From assembly GCA_029851415.1 (NCBI GenBank), contig CM056743.1, forward strand, positions 13,942,727-14,006,726: a DNA stretch of 64,000 nt, read 5' to 3'. Shown here one piece after another: positions 49,445 through 60,063 of this stretch (positions within the stretch are counted from its first letter, which is position 1; every line of letters starts with the position of its first letter). The stretch comes from Eretmocerus hayati (Eukaryota; Arthropoda; Insecta; Hymenoptera; Aphelinidae). The position numbers and the translations under genes are program-made. The notes beneath the pieces are model-generated. The model was not told the DNA's origin. It saw only the letters and a program-made list of their open reading frames with translations, and searched no databases.

Positions 49445-50398
49445 TATATGAGTGATTCCGCCGAAAGTGGGATTTTTTGGGGCCAAAATCGTCACGGAGC
49501 GTGATTTGGGCCAAAAAATTATTTCAGCCCCAGACGAGTTTTAGTGGGTCATTGCAGTTGATTCACACTTGTTTTGGTACAAAAAGGAAGTACCCAGAGC
49601 TATGTAGCTCAAAATTGAAGCCGGACAAAGATATGTGGAGTTTAAGGGGTCGCAGAGGGGGACGGAATGGACATTTCGCCTTAATTATATTCCCACGGCT
49701 CGAAAACCAATCGTAGACTCTTTTCCGCATAAATTTGCTCTAATGCAATCAAATACTTCAAGAAATTATGTTCCACAAAGTGATATAACGCGTTGGGGAG
49801 GAGCACATCATGGGGATGGAAAGGACAGAAAATTTTGTACGCCATTCTGAAAACACGTTCGTGTGGTGCGCCTGGCTACAGATTCGAGTTTTCAGCTGCG
49901 GTCCCGGGTCGATTAGGCGTATTTGGGTTTCTAGAAATCAACCTCTTTGTTTAGAAAGGCTCAATAGACAATCGGGGACTTTGCCAACCTAATTAGTACT
50001 GTGCAAGCAGTTTTGGTGCAAACCCGTCTTCAAAATGTCGGATGGCCGTGTTCGAGCTGAGGGCTCAATTTGGATTCGCAAAGTGGTGGATTATGTTATT
50101 TGAAGTATTACAAATTGAAGTACAAAGCTACATATAAGGATTTTTGACTCCGAATATGCGTCGTGATGAATTCAAAAGTCCAAGTTCAGTTTACTACAGG
50201 GGACGGAATGGACATTTGGACCCTTTGTCAGGCACTACAAAATACAGGAACATTAGGATCGTCTCTAAAACTATCAACATAGTTGCGCACCAATAGAATA
50301 CACTTCAGAAAGTTGCTACAGTGCACATCCCGTCCCTTAGAAACTTGGAGGAACATGGAACACGGAAAATCCCACTTTCGACGGAATCACTGATATAT
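49445..50398. mobile_element. TIR DNA element, copy 2 (family shared with 6.5 kb)
   Basis: The ends are AGTGATTCCGCCGAAAGTGG on the left and CCACTTTCGACGGAATCACT on the right, a better-preserved pair than in copy 1. The body follows copy 1 in order and orientation: GCCGGACAAAGATATGT, GACGGAATGGACATTTCG, ATTCCCACG, GGGGACGGAATGGACATTTG and AACACGGAAAATCCC. Indels separate the two, including an extra 15-20 bp before the first GACGGAATGG motif. No transposase-length frame is present. An ATTC-tailed LINE fragment follows immediately. Confidence 0.8.
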
Positions 50399-50399
50399 G

Positions 50400-50617
50400 A
50401 AGGTGAAATTCAATTTTGTTGACTTTTGTGCATCTTTTGATGCTTTAAATAACTAGTCGGCTCCTGTGGTAATGGCAATAACCTTGATCGAAATGTCAAA
50501 TTGTATTGACTATTCTTTGTATATTTACTATGCCTGTGACATATGCTCCATATGTATATTCAACTTTTTGCCTTCGGGCGAATAAAGGTAATCATTCATT
50601 CATTCATTCATTCATTA
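50400..50617 (+). mobile_element. Probable LINE 3' end with (ATTC)n tail
   Basis: The sequence CTTCGGGCGAATAAAGGTA leads directly into six or so tandem ATTC units (50592-50617). Insect non-LTR retrotransposons (CR1, Jockey and L2-like groups) commonly finish in a short tandem tail of this kind after AATAAA. The coding part is missing, so this is a 5'-truncated insertion. Its 5' limit is uncertain and is set at the end of the TIR element next to it. Confidence 0.5.
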
Positions 50618-51769
50618 TGATGAAACAAGCTTTTTTTGAATCTGTATCGTAGATGTTGGAAGAACTTTCGATTGATTGAAAGTAAACGACCCAGAATGAC
50701 AAACGAGCCCCTAGGAATTTTGATTTTTTTCACAAATTGAATGAATGACGAAATTTCTCAATTGAGGGAAATTTTCGCTCATATATCTGTGTTAGGTTCG
50801 TTAAATAAAACTGACAGTGAATTTACATTCAACACCACACTATGGGATGCTCAAAAGTATCAAAACTCGTACCATAACATATTGCGGCGATATCAATATT
50901 CATGGATGAGATAGAAGGTATATAAGGTATATCGATGATGCGGGTTTTATAGATGGAGATGGATCATTGAAAAAGATAAAAGGGCTGCTGCTGTTCGAGC
51001 TGATTCCGCTTGTTTCGAATACGTCTATAGATCGAGTGTACTATGGGCAAGACGTGACGAGACAATGGCTCAAAAATACTCTGGTTGAGATCTATACAAT
51101 ATCGCATCGGCAGCATCTATCTTTTTTTTTTACTCTCGCGAAACGAACACGATAGATCTCAAAGCGAGACTGATATGAGTACGAAACATGCATCAGAGGT
51201 AGTAGAAATATAGAGTGCAGCAAGTGCACAGCATCATCCGATCACAGACAAGATCGCGCAATTCATATATCGGTAGCAGCACGGATATGCACTCGAGATT
51301 TACTCTGTATATATGCCTTTATCTCTGCTTCCCTTTTTTCACCCCTTTCTTTTTCTATACATGCGCTCAGCGTGGGCGAGAGATGCAGTAGTGCCAACCG
51401 AAATTCGATACGTGCTACTGTACGCCCACTGTTACGAGATCGTATAGAGGTTGCTGATTTGTACACTTTCGACTGAGCGACATCAGTCATGATGGTTTTG
51501 ATGTATGAACGGTTTACCATATTTCTATATCGGTGGTTGCATCGAGTGTACTCTCGTAGTATGTTGATTGAATCATATATCTACTCTGCAATTGACACCG
51601 ATTTTGCTGATTTGTATGAAGTTATAGAATGCAGCTTCTTATTTTTTCTCATTAATTCCCGTATGCCTCGAATTAGACTTCCTCATGATTGGATGTTTTA
51701 CCCTGGTATACGCTTACACTGGCTCGCTACTCCATAGATGGCGCTACGGTGATTTGCACAGCGTAATTC
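50618..51769. other. Non-coding stretch, no gene seen
   Basis: Short frames only (85 codons or fewer). The sequence ATAGATGGCGCTA at about 51734-51746 borders the palindrome that follows. Nothing else was recognised. Confidence 0.5.
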
Positions 51770-52109
51770 AAACAATATTTAATTTTTAAATAGTTGCAAA
51801 CACTTTTTGGACCAAATCATTGAGTCAGCGCGCTTCCCAATAAAATTTCCAATCATTTGAGCTTTGTTGCGTCTCAAAACTCGCGATATATTTTGCGAGA
51901 TTTGAAAAATGGCAATCGTGCATGACAGCGTGGTTCCTACGATGCGGCAGCGACAGCTCAAGATTGCGGTTTTCCAAATCCTGCAAAATATATCGCGAAT
52001 TTTTAGACACAACAAAGCTCAAATGATTGGAAATTTCATTGGGAAGCGCGCTGACTCAATGATTCGATCCGAAAAGTGTTTGCAATTATTTAAAAATTAG
52101 ATATTGTTT
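51770..52109. mobile_element. 338-bp palindromic foldback element
   Basis: AAACAATATTTAATTTTTAA on the left returns inverted as TTAAAAATTAGATATTGTTT on the right. The arms are about 150 bp each and include TTGCAAACACTTTT, ATCATTGAGTCAGCGCGCTT, CCAATCATTTGAGCTTTG and CGCGATATATTTTGC. The unpaired centre (about 51910-51960) is short. Because of the symmetry, both strands carry almost the same open frame (plus 51909-52100; minus 51779-52015), ending in KRADSMI.S.KCLQLFKN. This is a consequence of the palindrome, not two genes. Confidence 0.88.
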
Positions 52110-52773
52110 AAAAACCTGCATTTACTCCGGTGCGTGTCTGGTTGCGGTATTGCGGGGACTACGGACTGGCCTTAATCCAAATAGCTCTAGACTACATATA
52201 AAGTATGTTATCATTAGAACATATTATATATTTGTAATTTTAGCACATTGAGTCTCAGTAGAAGACTATTCATCAGTTCCTGTTTCGAATTATCGTTACC
52301 AGGTGGCTCACGATTTTTTGGGGTCACAAGTACATTCATGATATTTTGTAATATAACCATCCTTTCCAGGGTTATATCCTTACAATAGCTGCCAATGGCG
52401 ACAAGTCTCTCCAAATTCATTCTGTCCATTTCTAAGGTCTTGCGTCTTGGAAAATCCCCACGCAACGCGATACAGGCGTCATGGTCAACCCGGCTACCGA
52501 ACTGGTCCACCTCATGAATCGTCCGCATTATGAGGAGATTTCTCTTCAGGTCTAACTTGATCTTTATTTTAACACGTGACAACCGATCAAAACAATGAGA
52601 AAGCGTTCCTGACATAACTATCAACTTTGTTCCTGTGAACTTCCGTTATCCTCTGCCGGTGCATTGGCGCCATATGCGAACAGGAATTTCATTCTTTGCG
52701 ACTGTAATCTTAACAGGCTTTGAGGGAAACTGTGTAACTCAACAGTTGGGTTAGTATTGGTTTGCAGGCCCTG
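52110..52773. other. Interval between palindrome and duplication
   Basis: It is occupied mainly by the unidentified minus-strand frame 52214-52615. Nothing else was seen. Confidence 0.5.
52214..52615 (-). CDS. Unidentified open frame, 133 codons, possible exon
   Basis: From the in-frame ATG at 52615 (MSGTLSHCFDRLSRVKIKIK) the frame runs 133 codons. It is rich in Arg, Leu, Asp and Asn and lacks low-complexity runs. Segments such as RRKTLEMDRMNLERLVAIG resemble helical soluble protein. This is among the most protein-like frames in the window, but I recognise no family. A TAA lies a few codons upstream, so it would be an intact small gene, an exon or a remnant. It lies just left of the duplicated block, whose minus strand also holds candidate exons (56417-56932). 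Confidence 0.2.
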   Translation of the reverse strand: MSGTLSHCFDRLSRVKIKIKLDLKRNLLIMRTIHEVDQFGSRVDHDACIALRGDFPRRKTLEMDRMNLERLVAIGSYCKDITLERMVILQNIMNVLVTPKNREPPGNDNSKQELMNSLLLRLNVLKLQIYNMF

Positions 52774-55435
52774 TTGCAGCAACATTCTTAGCATCGTTGG
52801 TGTTCCGTGCTCATATTAAGTCAAAGATGTTCTCCTTGTTGCTATTCATGAAGTAGATACTTGTTTGCATATTTAGTATTAAATGGGAATTATGCAACTG
52901 TCTTGTGATTATAGCCACCTATGACAAACATTAGCGTGTGACAAGTTCAACGTGGAAAGATATCGAAGTTTTTCTGGGGACAATAACTTATTACCTGGAG
53001 CACCTCAACAGGTGAAGAACAACGTTCGGCGAGTCCCAAATCAGTTGCAAACCGAACTCCTCATTATTGATTACTAAGAAGAGATATTCTTTGGTCTCAA
53101 TTCAATCTCGTGCATGACTGCATTTGTATCTTCAGAATACGCCTGATTGCTATGAGATAATCGTAAATATCATGATCTCTTTCTGGAACGAGCTGACCAT
53201 CATGATGAACCGGCTTACTCAAAATTATACTTGGATTTGTCAAATGTCGCTGTCCCCCCCCCCCCCCGTTGACTTGCATTATAATGTCGTTCAGGGCAAA
53301 TGTAAATGGACATCCGATACAGTTGGAATTTTTGGATAGCACTCTCTCTCTATCTCTATCATGGTGTCGTGAAAGCTTTGGGATGCTGCGAACGTCTGCA
53401 GGAGACTATTTAAAAGGCAGTTTCGCCTCACATGTTTGAGCTCCAAGCACCTGCGTTAGATCGTGGAGGTTCCTTCTAGACGATCAGATTCTGTGGGATG
53501 ACCCCTTGCTTCTTCAGATTTTATCTGGATTTTAGAAGTACACAGCGCCTGATCCATCATTTTCATCGTGGCATCTGTAATATCTAGTTACACTCAATAA
53601 ATATCAACACCCGAAATTTTCAAATTTCTATTGTGGAATCCGCGCAGTTTGAAAAAGGTAAAACTAATGAGTTCTGGCATGATCATTTTCTCACCAAAAA
53701 TGTATCCAAAACTTTCATCAAAAACTCGTAAAATTCATTGGTCCGATGCTCCGTTTCGATAGGCATAAATTTGGCTCTGAGATGATGCTACTTCTTTCAA
53801 AGGTATACTGCATGTCTTCATACCTGAATACGCCTTATCTATGGTTGGACGATGAGGAACAAAACTCACCTTGGCATTGACTTTTTGATAAATGAAACAA
53901 TGGAAATCAGCGCTTCCCTCTAACTCTGTTTCTCTTGAACCATTTGGCTTTTGGCTTTGGCATCAGCATCGGCATCAGCATCAGAAACAAACGCCCAGAG
54001 TATATATACGAGTGAGAATGATGAAGGGATGAAGTATAGATTGTTTGGGGTGGGCGTGCTATAAAATACAGCAAATCGTCTCTCTCTTGCAGTTGTTTCA
54101 GTCGCGCTCGCATATACTCTGATGTTCGTTCGTTGATCGCGCGTAAACTTTCGCAGCTCCACACAAAGATTAATGATTGCACCAGAAGAGTCCTATATAC
54201 CCATACTGATTGGCTTCGCTCTCATTTTGTACTCACACTCTGAAATGCTGCACATATATATACATACTATAGTATGACGTGCAAGTGATCGATCTTTGTC
54301 TTTAGAGTTCTCTACCTGTCAATCTCGTACACTCGCCTCTCATCGAGAGACACAACCCTTTTCCCACGCACTCAAACGAGTATAAGATCAACGTGCTCAA
54401 ATTCTAATACAATCTGGGGGAGATACTCGACGATTTCTGCTTCTGATACGAAGTTGTACGCCCTAAACAATTCGCGGATAAAATGACGCGTACCACGATT
54501 ATATAGTATGTATATATATATAGACAAGGATATCCAGCTCCTGCTCATTGAAGGAAACTCATCTGAGCTATAAGGAGCAGTGATTTCTGGTATATAGGCG
54601 TACATAGCCACCCTCTTAGAAATCGTCAGCCAAGACATGTATACAAGATTAAACGGAAACATACCTTAATCTAAAATACGCGTACAACGGCTTTCCCTCC
54701 AAGACAAACAAATTAGTGCAATTACAATAGGCCTCAAAGAAAATTGATAAATTCCAAGAGTTCTCTCGCTCGCGTCCCAACTATTTCTCGATTCATTTCA
54801 CTCGAGAGCAGTCGCAGCAAATTTTTCGGAGCATTGAGCTAGATAGCGAATCAGATAGATCCACGGTACTCTAGCACATTTATTATTACAAGATACTTCC
54901 TTCTAGAAGATGGAGTAATTGTTTTTTTCCTCGGTATTTCCGTGAGATTTCATTCCAACGTGTCCTTCTAATGATGAAATTATACCTACTCTCTTTGAGC
55001 TGACCTCGCGAACCCCGGTAATTTTCGCTCCCATCACTCCGTTCTGACACGCTCGAGGATGACTTTGATGAATGAGTGAGAGATTCGCCATGCACCTTTA
55101 GTCCTTTGCAATCTATATCTCACTGAACTGAGCTAATTCTTTCCTAATTTCATTTGTCTCATCGGTCCTCTACTTCATTCCCACCTCACTTTGACACCTT
55201 TACTCTGCTACGAAAAATCCCATCAGGAGTTAGTGAAAGAATTTGGACGAGACAACAAATATTTGAACGACTGGGAGGCCTCCACACCGTTATGTTTGAT
55301 ATGGATTTTTCCAGATGAGTAGATACAGTCGAGCATGGCAAGACCGTTGTTCTACTTCGTTTTACGGGAAACCAGTTGCAGTTTCAATAATCTCGTACTC
55401 TTTACAGGTTACAATTACTGCGAGGATATAAAATA

Positions 55436-56086
55436 CAGGGTGTCCATGAAGTCAACCCCCCCCCCATAATTTATTTCGGGAACGGTTGAAAATTACGGAG
55501 AAACCTGAAACTCGTTTTTTCATATTCCGAAGGAGACGTTTGATTGTGACCATGGAAGAGCTTGGTTTTGATCTTAGAGATAATTTCTAAGATCTTTCAG
55601 GGGTCAACTCGATTATTCATGAAGGGACACCTATATTTTTGACCTCAGATTGTGGAAGGTCGGGAAAATAATGAACCTTCAGTCTGGAACGCCCTTTGGT
55701 CCAACTTGACCCTAGTGAGCTATGTAAAGGTCAATACCTGTGAACATTACCGAATCTCCATAAATCCAAGAGTAAGCGTTGTGCTGAAAAATGTTTGGAA
55801 TAAAAATTGTTCATGGTAACCTCCAGATGGCGTTAGAACTACCTCCAATGTCTTACCTAAGTTCATTTGGAATTCAATCAAGAGCCCAATGTTAAAATTA
55901 GGCGTTCCTAACGAAAAAAAATGAGTTGACCTCCAAACGAACTTGAAATTTAGGTTCAAGATTAAACCTAAAGTTACCATCGGACCCCTGTCTCGGAAGA
56001 AGGATACAGATGTTTTGGTCTTTTCCGTGATTCCCAACCGGCTTCAAAATAACAGCGTTGGGTAGAAATACTTTATGGACATTCTG
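55436..56086. mobile_element. TIR DNA element, 651 bp, in copy A
   Basis: CAGGGTGTCCATGAAGT at the left and ACTTTATGGACATTCTG at the right are inverted with few mismatches. TA flanks both ends (55434-55435 and 56087-56088), consistent with a TA-targeting family. The left TIR is followed by a run of nine or ten C. A 96-codon minus-strand frame (55747-56037), identical in copy B, has no recognised domain. No intact transposase is visible. Confidence 0.7.
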
Positions 56087-56416
56087 TATCTACCAGAACG
56101 TAAGAATTGCAAACTTCACACGTGGTGATGAATAAATTTGAGAGATTATACGTCATATTTTGCACTTATGCAGAATATACTGCATATAATCTCTTGGTTG
56201 AGGTGATGAGTGCCAACACCATAGGGCAGTTTTCACCTCTTCCGTGTTTGCGCATCCAAAGGCAACCCCTTTTTTCCGACTGAACATACGGAATGATACA
56301 AGTGCCAAAGAGGATATTTGTGTCGGTTGTGCGCATTCCTTTTTTTTTGTCAATTGTATGTGCTGACACGCGCTCTTCTTTTGAGCATCAAGACTGAATT
56401 GCAATGAAGTTGTACT

Positions 56417-56650
56417 TTACTTAGGGGAACTCACATGACTTGGCGAATCAAAATCGACGTGAATATCTGTGTAGGTTTTCCCATGGTCATAATTTGTTAC
56501 AATGAGACGAATATGTGGGAAAATCGTTGATTCAAATCGCTTCTTTCGGAGACAGAATTGGTTTATCGAATCTCTCTTCAATTTGTTGAATTGTCTTTCG
56601 ATCATAATATCGCCCAATTGATTCAACTTTCATTCTATCGACTTCATAGG
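56417..56650 (-). pseudogene. Unidentified possible exon or frameshifted coding remnant
   Basis: Two minus-strand frames overlap. One (56417-56626) contains NQFCLRKKRFES and IRLIVTNYDHGKTYTDIHVD. The other (about 56532-56660) contains YEVDRMKVESIGRYYDRKT and ends at a TGA inside the first. Both are of protein-like composition, which fits a one-base frameshift joining them. The first frame crosses GTGAGT at about 56430-56435, a consensus splice donor. Copy B keeps the frame and the donor, with a few amino-acid changes. The family is not recognised. Confidence 0.2.
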
Positions 56651-56719
56651 CTGCGTGAGAAGATTATTCCGAATACTTTGATGGATCCAGAACAGAAATG
56701 TATAAGCTAATCTCGAGTT

Positions 56720-56932
56720 TTACGAAATTGATTGAGTATTTTGAAGGGCATCATTAGCTATCACTTTCTTAAGATAACTCCTTAATTGGCCATACGATAA
56801 GCATACGATAAGTTCCTTTGTAAAGGTGACTAATTCTAGTTTTTCAAAAATTTTCCTCAGCACTTGAGTCACTGAGTCATTCATCAATTGAAACGGAAGA
56901 TGAATATTCACTGGAAGATTATCAAATTCCAT
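56720..56932 (-). CDS. Unidentified open frame, ~70 codons, possible exon
   Basis: The ATG at 56932 opens MEFDNLPVNIHLPFQLMNDS, then VTQVLRKIFEKLELVTFTKE and a Tyr/Leu/Lys-rich end, with a TAA at 56720-56722. The sequence has the amphipathic, charged look of a real protein segment. A GT immediately inside the stop (..ATTTCGTAA) could serve as a donor, leading to the frames at 56417-56650. It lies just outside the portion of the duplication visible in this window. No family is recognised. Confidence 0.18.
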   Translation of the reverse strand: MEFDNLPVNIHLPFQLMNDSVTQVLRKIFEKLELVTFTKELIVCLSYGQLRSYLKKVIANDALQNTQSIS

Positions 56933-58434
56933 GATCAAGAGGATCACAGCGATGTGAGTTCTTCAACTTCAAATTGTTTGAAAAAAATATTTCGAAAAGT
57001 GTGAAACCTAACCCTCAGATTTTCCTAAGTACTATCGAATTATCAAAATTCAGATCAGCAGTGAGAGTTGCTGATGTACGCGAGATTTGATTGAATAAAT
57101 TCTGATGTCAGAGCAAAGACTATAGGTATTCGAATAAGGTATGAGATACACAGCAAACTGTAACTACATCGAGTCTGGGTGTCGGTAAGAGTAGCTACAG
57201 AAGACGATGAGGTGTGGCATATACGAGCCCCTACATTACATACACAGCAACTGCTATAGACGAAGCTTATATGCCCGCGAAACTCAACGACGACGTCTTG
57301 GGCGCTTGGTCTAAGGCATTAAGAGCTTCTGGATTTATTTATAACTACATTTACGCTCGTGTCCTGGCTATATACCCTCCCCAACCCTCTAACCTCCCTA
57401 ACTTCCTCAACCCTTCTCTTATTCTGTACAGTTATTGCGTTTATAGCTGCTTCTTAAGAGGGCCACCAAGGGTGTACGCCTTATGCTTTACTTATATAGT
57501 AGGCAACGCGACACAACCACAAAGCCAAGAGTATTATTTGAACCAAGACTATATAATAAGTGACAGAATTTTCCGCTGTCTTGAACTTACTCTTGTGTTC
57601 ACGTTGTTATTGTAATCACCCCCGAAAAATGAAACCACTGTGACTACTAGCAGTGGTGTGGAAGTGGCTCAAAGCTTGAATTATTTTGGCTCTGTTTTTC
57701 ATTGAAAACTGGCAATATAATCTGACACTCTTGCCTTCTTGGTTTTGTGAATTATTAGTCTCTCTTTCCATAATTCTATCCCGATTCCTAAAATTTACTC
57801 TTATTTTGAGGTATCGATTTCTATACCCCAATGTTTTCATCCGACCCGTGCGTGGCTTTTTTTTAAGATTTTGGTACAAAGAAAAGATTAGAGTATAGGA
57901 ATAGAGTCTTCTCGCCTCTGGTCATTAAAGTTCCAAAAATTTACTATTTTAGAAAATATTTCTAAATTATGTTGGATAGCGAACGATGGTTAAAAAATGA
58001 TTTATTTTTCTGTTACAGGTATGTACCACCAACAAGTGGAAAATCAAAGCTTCATGGTACAGATTTTCAACAACAAAGTAAGACGAAATCAATGGTCACC
58101 CTAACCTCTAATCAATAGTCACTCAATGGTCAAAAAAAAATCTTGGTCACATCTCGTTGCACATTTCCAAATATGACAAACTAAGTAGCCCCATAGTCCC
58201 ATCATCACCATAATATACAAGATACTTGGGGCTAACCTAGTGTGTCATCTTATAACCCTGAGTAAGAGCTTTTGTGGTTTTCACAAGGTTAGATGGAGTA
58301 TACATCTTCTCTAAAACTCGAACTTGCAGTATAGGTACATTGGTGCAAAGCTCATAACTACAGTCTATATAGAGTGTCTATACCTTTAACAGTTCGATGT
58401 GATGTTGTGTCCGTGTAATCATAGCATCTCAAAG

Positions 58435-58466
<32 letters not shown>

Positions 58467-59763
58467 TCGCAAGCGTGGCATAATCCTCAAGACAGCTAGT
58501 CGTTGTAGCGTATCGACATTAATTCTCGACTATGGCCCCCAAAACAACCGATGCTACTGCTTGCTCTCTCAAGCGTAACAGACGCACCCTATAATAGGCA
58601 AGTTGGAATCCAATCTGCAACTTTGCAAATTCAATTGCTACCGTCTTACGGCTTTAAGAGTACGCGCAAGCAAAGCTCAATCCCCCCGCCACTCTTAGAT
58701 ATAACCATGCGAGACTAGCCCTCCTTCCCATATACCTACTCGGTACAGCTTCTTCGAATTCTCTTATACTCCCTCCACAAACAAGCTCTTATACGTTTAT
58801 TCAAAGTTCAAGATTAGAGAGATGCCGATCCTAGTTTGCACGTCCAAAACATCTCATTTCTCCCGAATTTGGGTTCTTGTCCACCTTTGTGTTTCAAAAA
58901 GCTGTCAAGGCTTTCATCTCCACATGGCTGTGAGGCCAGTCCAACTCATGGACGAGTAAGATGTATCATCCATCGGGGCGAGATATTTTTTCTTTTTGAA
59001 ATTTCTTGGCTTATAAAAGGCCATGTAAAAGATTTTCACAGAGGATAGCTTTCGAATATTCCTAAGAATCATTTGTTTTTACCAAGATAATTCCATTCAA
59101 AACACAAAATGATTTTACCTTTTCGATGTAAATGCCAAGAGAATTTGATAATTTGGAACTTATGGACGATATCGAGAGGAACAAAGGTTGTTGATGTAAG
59201 ATCCCAATCCTGGAATGATGGAGAATGCATACATCGATGTGGGCAACAGGTTGGAGATGTGTGATGGAATCGAGGACTATATAGTTCGACTGAAATTCTG
59301 CGCTGATCAATCACCAAAGAAGAGTAGACAAAGGGAAATCTCAAATCTGTAATGGAGAAAATTGAAGGATACCACCCTTAGTTCAAGAAAATGACAGTTC
59401 CACCTGCGCAGATTTTAACATAAGATGCATGAATGTGATAGCAAGAAATGCCAGGTTGGACATGAGGTTCAAGCTACAACTCTATGGATACAAAATCCCA
59501 TGACATTGACTACAGTGAATCAGGATTACATTTTTCACGTTAAAGAGATCTGAGAAGGGACAATCCAGTGCTCAATCAATGGCAGATTTTTTCAACTCAC
59601 TTGTGCTGGAGGACACATATACATATTGCCCAATGTACACAGCATCTCAAAAGATGTGAAAAACATGATAGAACCCACCATTGACAGATCGAATCACGAA
59701 AGATCCAATTAATTGTGAATGTGTAATGCAATGCAGAACTAAAATTTAGGTGGAAGTCCTCAC
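56933..59763. other. Non-coding stretch, no gene seen
   Basis: It has a C-rich patch at 57375-57398, an (AT)n run at about 58436-58459, and a 133-codon plus-strand frame at 57214-57615 with no recognised domain. Text from about 59370 to 59760 lacks the homopolymer look of the flanks but carries no intact frame. Confidence 0.45.
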
Positions 59764-59963
59764 TTGCAACAGCGAGCCTGTGTAAAAGTAGTTTGTATCT
59801 TGGTTGAGTATTATTCAGCTATGGAAGCAGATGCCAATGGAAGATTGAAAGTGCCAGTCACAATATCTCGTTTCTATGCCCATCAGTTTTTCAAAATGGC
59901 AAGACGGGTATACACCATGAAAGATATGAAATTGCCAGAAGAGAAAGAAACTTCCTGGTTAGC
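59764..59963 (+). CDS. Unidentified open frame running into the assembly gap
   Basis: The plus-strand frame is open from about 59764 to the N gap, with at least 66 codons. It contains VEYYSAMEADANGRLKVPVT, SRFYAHQFFKMARRVYTMKD and PEEKETSW. Composition is balanced and charged, like a real exon. A CAACAG just upstream (59765-59770) could be a splice acceptor. The 3' end is lost in the gap, so stop and length are unknown. I recognise no family. Confidence 0.25.
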
Positions 59964-60063
59964 NNNNNNNNNNNNNNNNNNNNNNNNNNNNNNNNNNNNN
60001 NNNNNNNNNNNNNNNNNNNNNNNNNNNNNNNNNNNNNNNNNNNNNNNNNNNNNNNNNNNNNNN
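59964..60063. other. Assembly gap, 100 N
   Basis: Exactly 100 N, the conventional length for a scaffold gap of unknown size. The base after the gap is also the first base of duplicate copy B. Confidence 0.99.

Larger units (their letters stand above)
52774..56710. repeat. Large duplicated segment, copy A (3.94 kb)
   Basis: This segment recurs at 60064-64000 in the same orientation with an offset of about 7290 bp. Differences are scattered SNPs and small indels, around one percent by eye, and are denser at 53025-53740 than elsewhere. A C run at 53254-53267 has 14 bases here and 11 in copy B. The match begins exactly at the far side of the N gap and continues beyond the window. Landmarks inside are the C run, a GATGCC-type repeat near 53960, and a TIR element at 55436-56086. 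Confidence 0.97.

Noticed and set aside
53097..53342. Overlapping plus and minus frames of 71-81 codons with a Gly or Pro run
   Set aside because: The homopolymer residues come from the 14-base C run. Both strands are open, and the copy B frame survives only because the indel is three bases.
53907..54182. 91- and 80-codon minus-strand frames with Met-Leu-Pro or Asp-Ala repeats
   Set aside because: The two frames read the same GATGCC/GGCATC-type hexamer repeat near 53960 in different phases. The composition is a repeat artefact.
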